Below are positions 37,287 to 47,851 of a stretch of DNA of 64,000 nucleotides, in pieces; position 1 is the stretch's first letter, and each line of letters starts with the position of its first letter. The translations under genes and the position numbers were made by a program. The stretch spans positions 1,508,288 through 1,572,287 of the forward strand of contig OZ007016.1 in assembly GCA_963931445.1 (NCBI GenBank). Direction: 5' to 3'. The stretch is from CALXVA01 sp944393025. Lineage in GTDB: Bacteria > Bacillota > Clostridia > TANB77 > CAG-508. The notes under the pieces were generated by a model. The model saw nothing but the letters and a program-made list of their open reading frames with translations, was not told the DNA's origin and did not search any database.

Positions 37287-37733
37287 TTATTGACTAATAA
37301 TTTCTACTTTTAAATTTGATGTTATTCCTTCAAATAATTTTATTGTTACATTAAAACTACCTAATGTTTTTATCGTTTCTTTTAATTCTATTTTCTTTTT
37401 ATCTATATTTAAATTATATTGAATTTTTAAGTTCTCAGATATTTCTTTTGAAGTTACTCCTCCAAATATCTTTCCATTTTCTCCTGCTTTAACTTTTATT
37501 TTAAGCATAATTCCTTTTATTTTTTTTGCAAGTTCTTCTGCATTTTGTTTCTCCATATCTTTTTTATAATTTGCAGATTCTTTTTTATTGTTCAATTTAT
37601 TCATATTTTCTGCATTTGCTTCTACTGCTAATTTTTTAGGAAGTAAATAATTTCTAGCATAACCATCACTTGCATTAATTACTTCATCTTTCTTTCCTAC
37701 ACCTTTAATATTATCTAATAAAATAACCTTCAT
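37287..37733 (-). CDS. rplI: 50S ribosomal protein L9
   Basis: 148 aa from the ATG at 37733, which has AAGGAGG in front; the frame runs on upstream to 37796 but would overlap gdpP. MKVILLDNIKGVGKKDEVI and ARNYLLPKKLA are the L9 signature; a long central helix and the C-terminal domain follow. It lies 37 bases after gdpP and 18 before dnaB. Confidence 0.96.
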   Translation of the reverse strand: MKVILLDNIKGVGKKDEVINASDGYARNYLLPKKLAVEANAENMNKLNNKKESANYKKDMEKQNAEELAKKIKGIMLKIKVKAGENGKIFGGVTSKEISENLKIQYNLNIDKKKIELKETIKTLGSFNVTIKLFEGITSNLKVEIISQ

Positions 37734-37770
37734 TTTTATTCCTCCTTTTCTAGAGTTTCTACATCTAAAA

Positions 37771-39756
37771 TTATATTTGTTCACTAAAATACTCATTAAT
37801 TCTATTTATCAATTCTTGTTTAACTTCGTATATATCCATTCCTTCAACTTGTGCTCCAGCTAGAGTTATATGACCTCCTCCACCTAACTTTTCTAAAATT
37901 ACTTGAACATTTATATCTCCTATTGAGCGCCCACTTATACATACTTTATTTCCTAGTTTTCCTATTACAAATGATGCTGTAATATTACTTATAGTAAGAA
38001 GTTCATCTGCCGCTTTTGCACATATTACATTTGAATCTTTATCTTCATCTTCATACATTGATATTGCTATACTATCATATATAAGTTCAGATTTTGCTAT
38101 TATATTTGATATTTTATTATAGGTATCTAAATCGCTTTGAAACCATTTTTTTATTTTAATTATATCAACTCCACATTTTCTTAAAAATGCGGCGGCTTCA
38201 AAAGTTCTAACACCTGTTTTAAAAGTAAAGTTTTTAGTATCTACCATTATTCCAGAATATAAAGCTTCAGCTTCTAAATTGGTCAATTGTGGTTCTGATG
38301 TAGCATATTCAATAAGTTCTGTTACTAGCTCTGATGCTGATGATGCATATACTTCATGGAAAGTAAGTGTTGCATTTTCTATATAATCTGGACTCCTTCT
38401 GTGATGATCTATTACAACTACCTTTTTTGCTTTTGATAGTATTTCTTGTGATTCAACATAATTCTTTTTGTTTGTGTCTACAACAACTAATATTGTGTCA
38501 TCATTCATATTTTGAAGTCCTAACTCTGGTGTTATAATAACATCTTTATAATCTTTATCTTCTTTTAGTTCTCTTAAAAATTCACTTAGATTTTCTCCTA
38601 TAGGATTTAAAACAATATTAGCTTGTTTATTTAAGTTCTTAGCTAATTCATATATTCCCATACTTGCTCCAATGCTGTCCATATCTGCATTATTGTGTCC
38701 CATTATTATTACATTACTTGACTCGTTAATTAAACCTTCCAAAGCATGTGCAATAATTCTTGCTTTTACTTTTGTTCTTTTTTCTAATTCTTGTGTTCTT
38801 CCTCCAAAGAATCTATATTTATCTCCTTCATGAATAACAGCTTGATCTCCTCCACGACCTAATACTATATCTAAAGAGGCTTGTGCTGTTTTATATTTTT
38901 CCAAATTGCTTTTTCCATCATTTGATATAGCAACACTTAGTGTAAATTGCATTTTATCTGATGGTTGTAATTCTTTTATTGTATCTAATATATCAAATTT
39001 CCTATCTTCTATTTCTTTAATATATTGTTTTTCAAAAACGCATACAAAAATATCTCTTTCTGATTTAAGTATTAAGCCATTATATTCTGATGCCCAATCG
39101 TATAATTTCTTTTCTATTTCTGCAATTAATTGTGGTCTTTCTTCATCAGATATTCTTTGAATTATTTCTTCATAATTATCTACCATTATTAAACCAATAT
39201 ATATATCTTTATTATCAAATATCTTTTCCAACTCAACTAATTTAGTAGTATCTACAAAATATATTGTAATTATAAATTCATCTTTAAGTGGCATATAATC
39301 ACCATATAATTTATAAGTTTTCTTATCTATTTTTATTTCATCATATATTTTTTCTTTTTTATCATTATTTTTTATTTCTAATTTAACATCTTCTAAGATT
39401 TTAGTTAAATAGTTATTTATATCCACATTAGCAAACTCTTGATTAAACTTTGTATTTTTAAATATTAAATTTCCATTTGTTTCCGCTATTACTAATGGAA
39501 ATGGAGAGTTAACTAATGCTACTTTTGCAACTTTATCCAAACTAAATGTTAAACTTTTAATATGTTCTGTAAGTTCTTCTTGTCCCTTATTATTTGTCCA
39601 ATAAGCATATGCTAATAAACATGCATACACAATAATTGATGGTAGAATTAACCATGGATTATATACACATATTACTATCAAAAGTATGGCTATTATTGCT
39701 AAATATATCTTTGTTTTTGATATTATTTTTTTTAGTATTTTTTTATTATGATTCAT
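37771..39756 (-). CDS. gdpP: GdpP, cyclic-di-AMP phosphodiesterase
   Basis: 661 aa from the ATG at 39756 (GTGGAGG upstream; the frame opens 12 bases earlier at a GTG). Two N-terminal transmembrane helices, a PAS-like domain, a degenerate GGDEF domain, and the DHH/DHHA1 module: MGHNNADMDSIGAS, VVVIDHHRRSPDY and the GGGGHITLAGAQ C-terminal motif. It breaks down c-di-AMP, controlling wall and osmotic homeostasis. Confidence 0.95.
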   Translation of the reverse strand: MNHNKKILKKIISKTKIYLAIIAILLIVICVYNPWLILPSIIVYACLLAYAYWTNNKGQEELTEHIKSLTFSLDKVAKVALVNSPFPLVIAETNGNLIFKNTKFNQEFANVDINNYLTKILEDVKLEIKNNDKKEKIYDEIKIDKKTYKLYGDYMPLKDEFIITIYFVDTTKLVELEKIFDNKDIYIGLIMVDNYEEIIQRISDEERPQLIAEIEKKLYDWASEYNGLILKSERDIFVCVFEKQYIKEIEDRKFDILDTIKELQPSDKMQFTLSVAISNDGKSNLEKYKTAQASLDIVLGRGGDQAVIHEGDKYRFFGGRTQELEKRTKVKARIIAHALEGLINESSNVIIMGHNNADMDSIGASMGIYELAKNLNKQANIVLNPIGENLSEFLRELKEDKDYKDVIITPELGLQNMNDDTILVVVDTNKKNYVESQEILSKAKKVVVIDHHRRSPDYIENATLTFHEVYASSASELVTELIEYATSEPQLTNLEAEALYSGIMVDTKNFTFKTGVRTFEAAAFLRKCGVDIIKIKKWFQSDLDTYNKISNIIAKSELIYDSIAISMYEDEDKDSNVICAKAADELLTISNITASFVIGKLGNKVCISGRSIGDINVQVILEKLGGGGHITLAGAQVEGMDIYEVKQELINRINEYFSEQI

Positions 39757-39832
39757 AAAATCCTCCACTTAAACAGTATATATTTTACTATTTTTGCGAG
39801 CTTTTGTCAAGGTAACATAAAATCTAACAAAA

Positions 39833-39870
39833 AAATAAGCTCTAATTATTAATATAATTTGAGCTTATTT
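39833..39870 (-). terminator. Terminator of rpoBC
   Basis: AAATAAGCTC...GAGCTTATTT stem, 8 bases past the rpoC stop; followed by a T-run on the minus strand. Confidence 0.85.
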
Positions 39871-39877
39871 TATCTAT

Positions 39878-42800
39878 TTATTCATTTACTTCTTTATTTT
39901 CTGTATTTATATGAATATTTTTATATGCAGCCATACCAGTACCTGCTGGAATTAATTTACCTATAATAACATTTTCTTTAAGTCCTATTAATTCATCAAC
40001 TTTACCCTTAACTGCAGCTTCAGTAAGAACCCTAGTTGTTTCCTGGAAAGATGCTGCAGATAAGAAACTCTCTGTTGCAAGTGATGCTTTTGTAATACCT
40101 AAAAGTACTCTCTTGTATGTTGCTGGTTTACCACCTTCTGCAATTACCTTTTCATTAATGTCTTCAACTTCATATATGTCAACTAGTGATCCAGCAAATA
40201 ATGGTGTATCTCCATTATCTTCAATTCTTACTTTTTTAAGCATTTGTCTTGCTATAACTTCAACATGCTTATCATTAATATCAACACCTTGGTTTCTATA
40301 AACTTTTTGTACTTCTTGAACTAGATATAAATAAACACCGTCTGGTCCATTTATAGCTAATATTTCATTTGGATTTATTGAACCTTCTGTAATAGGAGTA
40401 CCTGCTTTTATTTCTTCTCCTTCTTTTACACGAAGTTTTGAACCAAATGGAATTACATATGTCTTACTATCATCTTTACTTGTAACTGTTACTTCTTTTC
40501 TTGTTTTATCATCTGAAATGCTAACTTCACCATCAATTTCTGAAATTATTGCTAATCCCTTTGGTTTTCTAGCTTCAAATAATTCCTCAACTCTAGGAAG
40601 ACCTTGAGTAATATCCGCAACACCAGCAACACCACCAGAGTGAATAGTTCTCATTGTAAGCTGTGTACCTGGTTCACCAATTGATTGCGCTGCTATAATA
40701 CCAACTGATTCTCCTATATTTACTTCTTCGCGAGTTGCTAATCCCATTCCATAACATTTGCTACATACTCCATGTTTTGTTCTACATTCTAAAACAGAAC
40801 GAACTTTTACACTTGTGATTCCTGCTTCTACTATTTTATCTGCAATATTTTCTGTAATTAGAGTCTCTTTATCCACAATTAATTCATTTGTTTGTGGATT
40901 ATAAATATTTTCTAAAGGATATCTACCAAGTAATCTTTCTTCCATTTTTTCAACAACTTGGTTTCCATCTTTAATATCTGATACTTCTATTCCTTTTTTA
41001 GTTCCGCAATCATGTTCTCTAACAATAATGTCTTGAGAAACATCAACTAATCTTCTTGTTAAATATCCTGAGTCTGCTGTTCTTAACGCTGTATCTGCTA
41101 AACCTTTTCTAGCACCATGTGCAGAAATAAAGTATTCTAGAGCATCTAGTCCTTCTCTAAATGATGAAGTAATTGGTATTTCAACTGTTTTACCAGTTGT
41201 AGATGCCATAAGTCCACGCATACCTGCTATTTGTCTTAGCTGGTTAACATTTCCGTCTTGCTCCTGATTCAGACATCATATATACTGGATTCATTTTATC
41301 AAAATTATCTTTCATTGCATCTGTTACTTTATCTGTAGCTTGTTCCCATATTTTAATTACAGATGCATATCTTTCACTATCGGTTATTAATCCACGCCTA
41401 TATTGTTTAGTTACATTATCAACTTGAATTTGTGCTTCTTCTAATATCTTCTTTTTAGCTGGTGGCACCTTTACATCGTCAACAGATACTGTAATACCTG
41501 CTGTTGTAGAATATTTATAACCTGTTGCTTTAATATAATCTAATAATTCTGCTGTTTTGCTTAATCCATGTTTATTTATACATTTTGCTATAATTTTACC
41601 TAGATTTTTTTTCATTACTGTAAAGTTAAGTTCAGGTTCAAACATTGTTTCTGGATTTTCCCTATCTACAAATCCTAAATCTTGTGGTATTCCTTCATTA
41701 TATATTAATCTACCAACTGTTGTTTTTACAATTTTACTTTTTTCTTCACCATTTATATTTTTAGTAATTCTAACATTTATTAAAGCATGCATACCCAAAT
41801 CATTGTTAACATTTGCTGTTACAGCTTCTTCTGGAGATGAATAATATCCTCCTTCTCCAATTTCTCCTGGAACTTCCATTGTTAAATAGTATGCACCAAG
41901 AATCATATCTTGAGTAGGTACTGTAACTGGTTTACCATCTTGTGGTTTCAACAAATTGTTTACAGAAAGCATTAAATATCTTGCTTCTGCTTGTGCTTCT
42001 GGTGATAATGGTAAGTGAATAGCCATTTGGTCCCCATCAAAGTCTGCATTGAATGCTGTACAAACTAGTGGATGAAGTTTTATAGCTCTTCCTTCAACTA
42101 AAACTGGTTCAAATGCTTGAATTCCAAGTCTATGCAATGTAGGAGCACGGTTTAACATTACTGGATGATCTTTTATAACATCTTCAATAATATCCCATAC
42201 TTCTGGTCTTAATCTTTCTACCATTCTTTTTGCATTTTTTATGTTATGTGCAATTCCTCTACCTACTAATTCTTTCATTACAAAAGGTTTAAATAGTTCA
42301 ACTGCCATTTCTTTTGGAACACCACATTGATAAATTTTAAGTTCTGGTCCTACTACTATAACTGAACGACCTGAATAGTCAACACGCTTTCCTAATAAAT
42401 TCTGTCTAAATCTACCCTGTTTTCCTTTTAATAAGTCTGATAATGACTTAAGAGGTCTATTTCCAGCACCAGTTACTGGTCTTCCACGCCTTCCATTGTC
42501 TATTAATGCATCTACAGATTCTTGTAACATTCTTTTTTCGTTTCTTACAATTATTTCTGGTGCACCTAATTCTAGTAATCTCTTTAATCTATTATTTCTA
42601 TTTATAACTCTTCTATATAAATCATTTAAGTCAGATGTTGCAAATCTACCACCATCTAATTGAACCATTGGTCTTAAATCTGGTGGAATTACTGGTACAA
42701 CACTCATAACCATCCATTCTGGTCTGTTTCCAGATAATCTAAATGACTCTACTGTATCTAGTCTTTTTACTAATTTTGCCTTTTTTTGTTCACTTGCTTT

Positions 42801-43391
42801 TTCTAATTCTTTTTTCAAATTAGCTGACAATTTATCTAAATCAATTTCCTCTAGTAATGTTCTTATGGCTTCTGCACCCATTTCTGCTTTAAAAGAGCCT
42901 TTTCCATATTTTTCTTCTGCCTCATGATACTCTTTTTCAGACAAAACCTGTGCTTTACTAAGTCCAGTTTCACCTTTATCTAAAACTATGTATGAAGCAA
43001 AATATATAACTTTTTCTAAGCTTCTTGGTGATACATCTAACATAAGTCCAATTCTACTTGGTATTCCTTTAAAATACCAAATATGTGCTACTGGTGCTGC
43101 AAGTTCTATGTGTCCCATTCTCTCGCGTCTTACCTTTGCTTTTGTAACTTCAACACCACATCTATCACAAACTATTCCTTTATATCTTACTCTTTTATAT
43201 TTACCACAATGACATTCCCAATCTTTTGTTGGTCCGAATATTCTTTCACAAAATAGGCCATCTCTTTCTGGTTTAAGAGTTCTATAATTTATAGTTTCTG
43301 GTTTTTTTACTTCACCTTTTGACCATTCTCTTATTTTCTCATCTGATGCTATGCCTATTTTTATTTTATCAAAAATATTTAATTCGTCCAC
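39878..43391 (-). CDS. rpoC: RNA polymerase beta' subunit, needs +1 frameshift at CGG in the bridge helix
   Basis: Frame 0 runs 712 codons from 43391 with the zinc ribbon (CHCGKYKR), lid/rudder regions and catalytic NADFDGDQM, and reaches MSESGAR; then AGA CGG AAA TGT TAA ends it at 41244. Skipping the C at 41255 gives GGA AAT GTT and continues GNVNQLRQIAGMRGLMAST without a gap, then 458 codons to 39878 with the trigger-loop QSIGEPGTQLTMRTIH motif. Total 1170 aa, the normal size. The break lies in the bridge helix, where the family has SGARG, so the truncated product could not work and an independent second subunit starting at ATG 41221 would lack part of the helix and has no RBS. As rpoC is essential, the shift must be bypassed in vivo or be an error in the sequence. 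Confidence 0.93.
41244..41258 (-). other. Candidate +1 recoding site in rpoC: AGA CGG AAA TGT TAA
   Basis: In-frame CGG (41253-41255), frame-0 stop three codons later. Dropping the C yields AGA-GGA-AAT-GTT and the conserved bridge-helix SGARG sequence. Confidence 0.75.
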
Positions 43392-43523
43392 AATTAGCCC
43401 CCTTGATTTTTTATTTTCTTTGCCTTTAAAGCAGTTTCAAAGCTTTACACTGCTGTGCAAATTCTAATGTTTGCTTTAAAACTCTTATTAAGGCTATTTA
43501 ATTAAAAGTACATTTTAAAAAAA

Positions 43524-46500
43524 CTATTCTATTATATCATCATCACTAAGAATATCTTCATCTTCTAAATCTGTGTCTCCAATATCTATTTCATCATCAG
43601 ATAATTCTTCAAACAAAGATTCTTCGTCTTCTTCCTCTTCGTCTGCTAAAACAGCATCTTCTTCATAGCCATCATTCAACTCATTTAAGTCTAAAACATC
43701 ATTTCCAACTTTTTTATCATCAATATTATAGTCTATTCCATCTTCAATATTTTCTTTTAATTCTAATTCTTCATTATTTGCTGAAAGTAATCTTACATCT
43801 AATCCTAGCGCCTGAAGCTCTTTTATTAATACCTTAAATCCTTCTGGAACACCTGGCTCTGGAACATTTTCTCCTTTTACTATAGCTTCATAAGTTTTAA
43901 CACGTCCTACTGTATCATCTGATTTAACAGTAAGCATTTCTTGTAATGTATATGCTGCACCATATGCTTCTAAAGCCCAAACTTCCATCTCTCCAAAACG
44001 TTGTCCACCAAATTGTGCTTTACCACCTAGTGGTTGTTGTGTAACTAGTGAGTATGGTCCTGTTGAACGAGCATGTATTTTATCGTCTACTAAATGGTGT
44101 AGTTTTAACATATACATAACACCAACTGTAACTGGGTGATCAAATGGATCTCCTGTTCTACCATCATATAATGTTGTTTTTCCATCTTCTGAATAACCAG
44201 ATTTTCTAAATAATTCTCTTATTTCTTCATCTGTAGCTCCATCGAATACTGGTGTTGCAACTTTCCATCCTAATAATTTAGCCGCCATTCCTAAATGAAC
44301 TTCTAGAACTTGACCTAAGTTCATACGAGAAGGTACACCAAGTGGGTTTAATACTATATCTACTGGTGTTCCATCAGGCATAAATGGCATATCTTCTTCT
44401 GGTAGTATTCTTGAAATAACACCTTTATTTCCATGACGACCAGCCATTTTATCACCAACTGATATCTTTCTCTTTTGAGCTATATAACAACGAATTACTT
44501 GATTTACACCAGGTCCTAATTCATCTGAATTTTCTCTAGTAAATATTTTAACATCTACTATAGTACCTGCTTCTCCATGTGGAACACGAAGTGATGTATC
44601 TCTAACTTCTCTTGCTTTTTCTCCAAATATTGCACGAAGTAATCTTTCTTCCGCAGTAAGTTCTGTTTCTCCTTTTGGAGTAACTTTACCTACTAATATA
44701 TCTCCAGGTCTTACTTCTGCACCAATTCTTATAATGCCATTTTCATCTAAGTCTTTTAATACATCATCACCTATATTTGGTATATCTCTTGTAATTTCTT
44801 CTGGTCCTAATTTTGTATCTCTACATTCACAATCATATTCTTCTATGTGTATTGATGTATATACATCTTCTTTTACAAGTCTTTCACTAATTAAAACAGC
44901 ATCTTCATAATTGTAACCTTCCCATGTTGTAAATGCTATTAAAACATTTTTACCCAATGCCATTTCACCTTTATCTGTTGCTGGTCCATCTGCAAGAAGC
45001 TCTCCAGCTTTAACCTTTTCTCCTTTTACAACAACAGGTCTTTGATTTATACATGTACCACCATTAGTTCTTTTGAATTTTCTTAATTTATATGTATCTA
45101 ATCCATCTTTATTATTTCTAACAATAATTTCATCACCTGTTACTTTTTCAACAATACCATCATTATTTGCTGTAACTGTTATTCCTGAATCTTTTGCTGC
45201 TCTATATTCAATACCAGTACCTACAATTGGTGATTCTGGATTTAAAAGTGGAACTGCTTGACGCTGCATATTTGCACCCATCAATGAACGCTTTGCATCA
45301 TCATGTTCTACGAAAGGTATCATAGCTGCTGCAACAGATACAAGTTGTTTTGGAGAAACATCAACAAAATCAACTTGTGATTTATCAACCATTGTTATTT
45401 CTTCTCTCATTCTTACTTTTATTCTATCATTAATAAATCTTCCTTCTTTATCTAGTGGTTCTGATGCTTGTGCAATTATATATTTATCTTCTTCATCAGC
45501 AGGCATATATATAACTTCATCTGTTACTTTTCCTGTATTATGATCTACTTTTCTATATGGTGTTTCAACAAATCCATATTCATTAATTGTAGCAAATGAA
45601 GAGAGTGCTGATATAAGTCCTACATTTGGTCCTTCTGGTGATTCTATTGGACATAATCTACCATAGTGAGTATAATGAATATCTCTAACTTCAAATCCTG
45701 CTCTTTCTCTTGAAAGTCCTCCAGGTCCTAATGCTGAAATTCTTCTTTTATGTGTAAGTTCTGAAAGTGGGTTTGTTTGATCCATAAATTGTGATAATTG
45801 TGAGCTTCCAAAAAATTCTCTTATTGATGAAGTTATTGGTTTTGTATTTATTAAAGTTTGTGGTGTTACTACATCTAAGTCTTGAATTGTCATTCTTTCA
45901 CGAACAACTCTTTCTAATCTTGTTAATCCTATTCTAAATTGATTTTGTAATAGCTCGCCAACACATCTAATTCTTCTATTACCTAAATGATCTATATCGT
46001 CTATTATTCCTATTCCATTATCTAAATTTAAAACATAGTTTATAGATGCAATAATATCTTCTGTTGTAATATGCTTTGGAATTAATTCATCTATTCTCTC
46101 TTTTATTATGTCATGTAGTTCTTCTTGTTTTGCTGTATCTAATATTGATTTTAAAACATTGTAGTTTACATACTCTTTTATATGTAAATCACTTAAATCC
46201 AATGTTGGTAAATACTTATGAATATTTACTGTTCCATTACCTATAATTCTTACTTTTCTGTCTTCTATTTTTATATCAACAATATTTATTCCTAAATTTT
46301 GAATATTTTCTGCTACATCTTCTGAAATTACATTATCCTTTTGTACAAGTACTTCTCCTGTCTCTGAATCAATAATATTATCAAATGCAATTTTACCTGT
46401 AATTCTTGAAGCTAAACTTAACTTTTTATTGTATTTATATCTTCCTACTTTAGCTAAATCGTATCTTCTCGAATCAAAGAATAATCCATTAAACAAATTT

Positions 46501-47252
46501 CTAGCAGCATCAACTGTTGGAAGCTCTCCTGGCCTTAATTTTTTATATATTTCAATTAATGCTTCATCTTGTGTTTTTATAGGATCCTTTTGTATTGTGG
46601 CTTTTATTTTAGTTTCTTCTCCAAATAATTCTAATATTTGTTCATCAGTTAATAAACCTATAGCACGAAGTAGTGTTGTAACAGGTATCTTTCTTGTTCT
46701 ATCAACTCTTGCCCAAAATACGTCATTAGCATCTGTTTCATATTCTATCCAAGCACCTCTTAAAGGCATAATTGTTGATGTATATATTTTCTTTCCAGTT
46801 TTATCATAAGCTGAATCATAATAGCATCCAGGTGAACGAACTAACTGGCTTACTACTACTCTTTCTGCCCCATTAATAACAAAAGTTCCACTATCTGTCA
46901 TAAGAGGAAAGTCGCCAAGATAAATTTCTTGTTCTTTAATTTCGCCTGTTTCACGATTTATAAGTCTTACTTTTACATGTAACCTTGTTGAATATGTAGC
47001 ATCTCTCTCTTTAGCTTCTTCTACTGTATATTTTGTTTTGTCTTCCATGTAGTAGTCTAGAAATTCTAGAATCAAATTTCCTGAATAATCAACTATTGGA
47101 GATATATCTTTTAATATTTCTCCTAGTCCCTCTTCTACGAACCAGTCGTACGAATCTTTTTGAACTTTGATAAGATTTGGCATTTCTATTGAATCACCAA
47201 TTTTTGCAAAAGTTTTACGAGAACATTTCTCATGTTTTATTTCTTTTACCAA
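43524..47252 (-). CDS. rpoB: RNA polymerase beta subunit
   Basis: 1242 aa. All conserved regions are present, including SQLSQFMDQTNPLSELTHKRR-type rifampicin-cluster sequence, GDKMAGRHGNKG and the C-terminal GQRFGEMEVWALEAYGA. A long acidic tail (Asp/Glu-rich, last ~70 residues) follows. The start is TTG at 47252, with AGGGGTGA at correct spacing; no better ATG exists. The usual rplJ-rplL genes are not upstream; an insertion sequence and yraN are instead. No in-frame CGG occurs in its 1242 codons. Confidence 0.97.
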   Translation of the reverse strand: MVKEIKHEKCSRKTFAKIGDSIEMPNLIKVQKDSYDWFVEEGLGEILKDISPIVDYSGNLILEFLDYYMEDKTKYTVEEAKERDATYSTRLHVKVRLINRETGEIKEQEIYLGDFPLMTDSGTFVINGAERVVVSQLVRSPGCYYDSAYDKTGKKIYTSTIMPLRGAWIEYETDANDVFWARVDRTRKIPVTTLLRAIGLLTDEQILELFGEETKIKATIQKDPIKTQDEALIEIYKKLRPGELPTVDAARNLFNGLFFDSRRYDLAKVGRYKYNKKLSLASRITGKIAFDNIIDSETGEVLVQKDNVISEDVAENIQNLGINIVDIKIEDRKVRIIGNGTVNIHKYLPTLDLSDLHIKEYVNYNVLKSILDTAKQEELHDIIKERIDELIPKHITTEDIIASINYVLNLDNGIGIIDDIDHLGNRRIRCVGELLQNQFRIGLTRLERVVRERMTIQDLDVVTPQTLINTKPITSSIREFFGSSQLSQFMDQTNPLSELTHKRRISALGPGGLSRERAGFEVRDIHYTHYGRLCPIESPEGPNVGLISALSSFATINEYGFVETPYRKVDHNTGKVTDEVIYMPADEEDKYIIAQASEPLDKEGRFINDRIKVRMREEITMVDKSQVDFVDVSPKQLVSVAAAMIPFVEHDDAKRSLMGANMQRQAVPLLNPESPIVGTGIEYRAAKDSGITVTANNDGIVEKVTGDEIIVRNNKDGLDTYKLRKFKRTNGGTCINQRPVVVKGEKVKAGELLADGPATDKGEMALGKNVLIAFTTWEGYNYEDAVLISERLVKEDVYTSIHIEEYDCECRDTKLGPEEITRDIPNIGDDVLKDLDENGIIRIGAEVRPGDILVGKVTPKGETELTAEERLLRAIFGEKAREVRDTSLRVPHGEAGTIVDVKIFTRENSDELGPGVNQVIRCYIAQKRKISVGDKMAGRHGNKGVISRILPEEDMPFMPDGTPVDIVLNPLGVPSRMNLGQVLEVHLGMAAKLLGWKVATPVFDGATDEEIRELFRKSGYSEDGKTTLYDGRTGDPFDHPVTVGVMYMLKLHHLVDDKIHARSTGPYSLVTQQPLGGKAQFGGQRFGEMEVWALEAYGAAYTLQEMLTVKSDDTVGRVKTYEAIVKGENVPEPGVPEGFKVLIKELQALGLDVRLLSANNEELELKENIEDGIDYNIDDKKVGNDVLDLNELNDGYEEDAVLADEEEEDEESLFEELSDDEIDIGDTDLEDEDILSDDDIIE

Positions 47253-47456
47253 AGAAAATCACCCCTAAAAAAGATTAAGCAGAATTAAATATAAAATATA
47301 TATTTATTATAATTCATAAAGAAGTCCTTCTTGTTTTCAATATTATGTATACATTGCTAAAAATTTACTGCTTTACAAATCTTTAGCATCCGTAGTTAAT
47401 ATTGAAACAATTCCTCTTCAATACGAATTTACATAACTTATAAAAATGACAACAAA

Positions 47457-47496
47457 AAGGCAGGTTGGTATAATTTTTATTTTACCAACTAACCTT
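47457..47496. terminator. Hairpin in the rpoB upstream region
   Basis: AAGGCAGGTTGGTA and imperfect complement with an 12-base AT loop, flanked by T-runs. It is either the terminator of what once preceded rpoB or an attenuator in the rpoB leader. Between 47253 and 47628 I see no ORF; further small stems (for example TGCTAAA...TTTAGCA) exist nearer the gene. Confidence 0.55.
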
Positions 47497-47628
47497 CTTC
47501 TGTTTATTTGTTAAAATTTATTTTCTAAAATTAACTTTTTTATATGAACCACCCTTACAATTAATTAAGAGTTTTCAAAGTTTTACCTAGACGATCGATA
47601 AAACTCCCATGATATATTATTTTATAAT

Positions 47629-47718
47629 ATTTTATATATGCTTGTCAACAATTTTTAGAATTTTTTTTAAATTATCTGTTTTATATGGTTTATTTTATAT
47701 TTTTCTTTATTTATATAC
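47629..47718. repeat. 90-bp direct repeat, left copy (target duplication of the IS1634-type element)
   Basis: Identical as read to 49680-49769. The right copy contains the 3' end of yraN; the left copy is therefore the duplicated target. It spans from ATTTTATATATG to TTTATATAC. Confidence 0.9.
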
Positions 47719-47851
47719 GGGAATTTGACAGTTAATTAAATAAAAAATTGATATAAGCATTGGAAATGCTTAATTTTTTTGTCAAATTTTTCTTTTTCCT
47801 CTTGCGTACTTGTCGTACTTGTGATACAATATGAAAAAACGGAGGAAAAAG

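Noticed and set aside
41221..43391. rpoC as two separate genes (split beta')
   Set aside because: The second frame has no RBS, its first ATG removes part of the bridge helix, and skipping a single C restores the exact family sequence. The same event recurs at three other CGGs.
47831..47851. Start of the IS1634 transposase at 47831, which would contain an in-frame CGG read as Arg
   Set aside because: GGAGG at 47841-47845 is the Shine-Dalgarno for the ATG at 47852; the upstream codons are leader. It therefore does not count against the CGG pattern.
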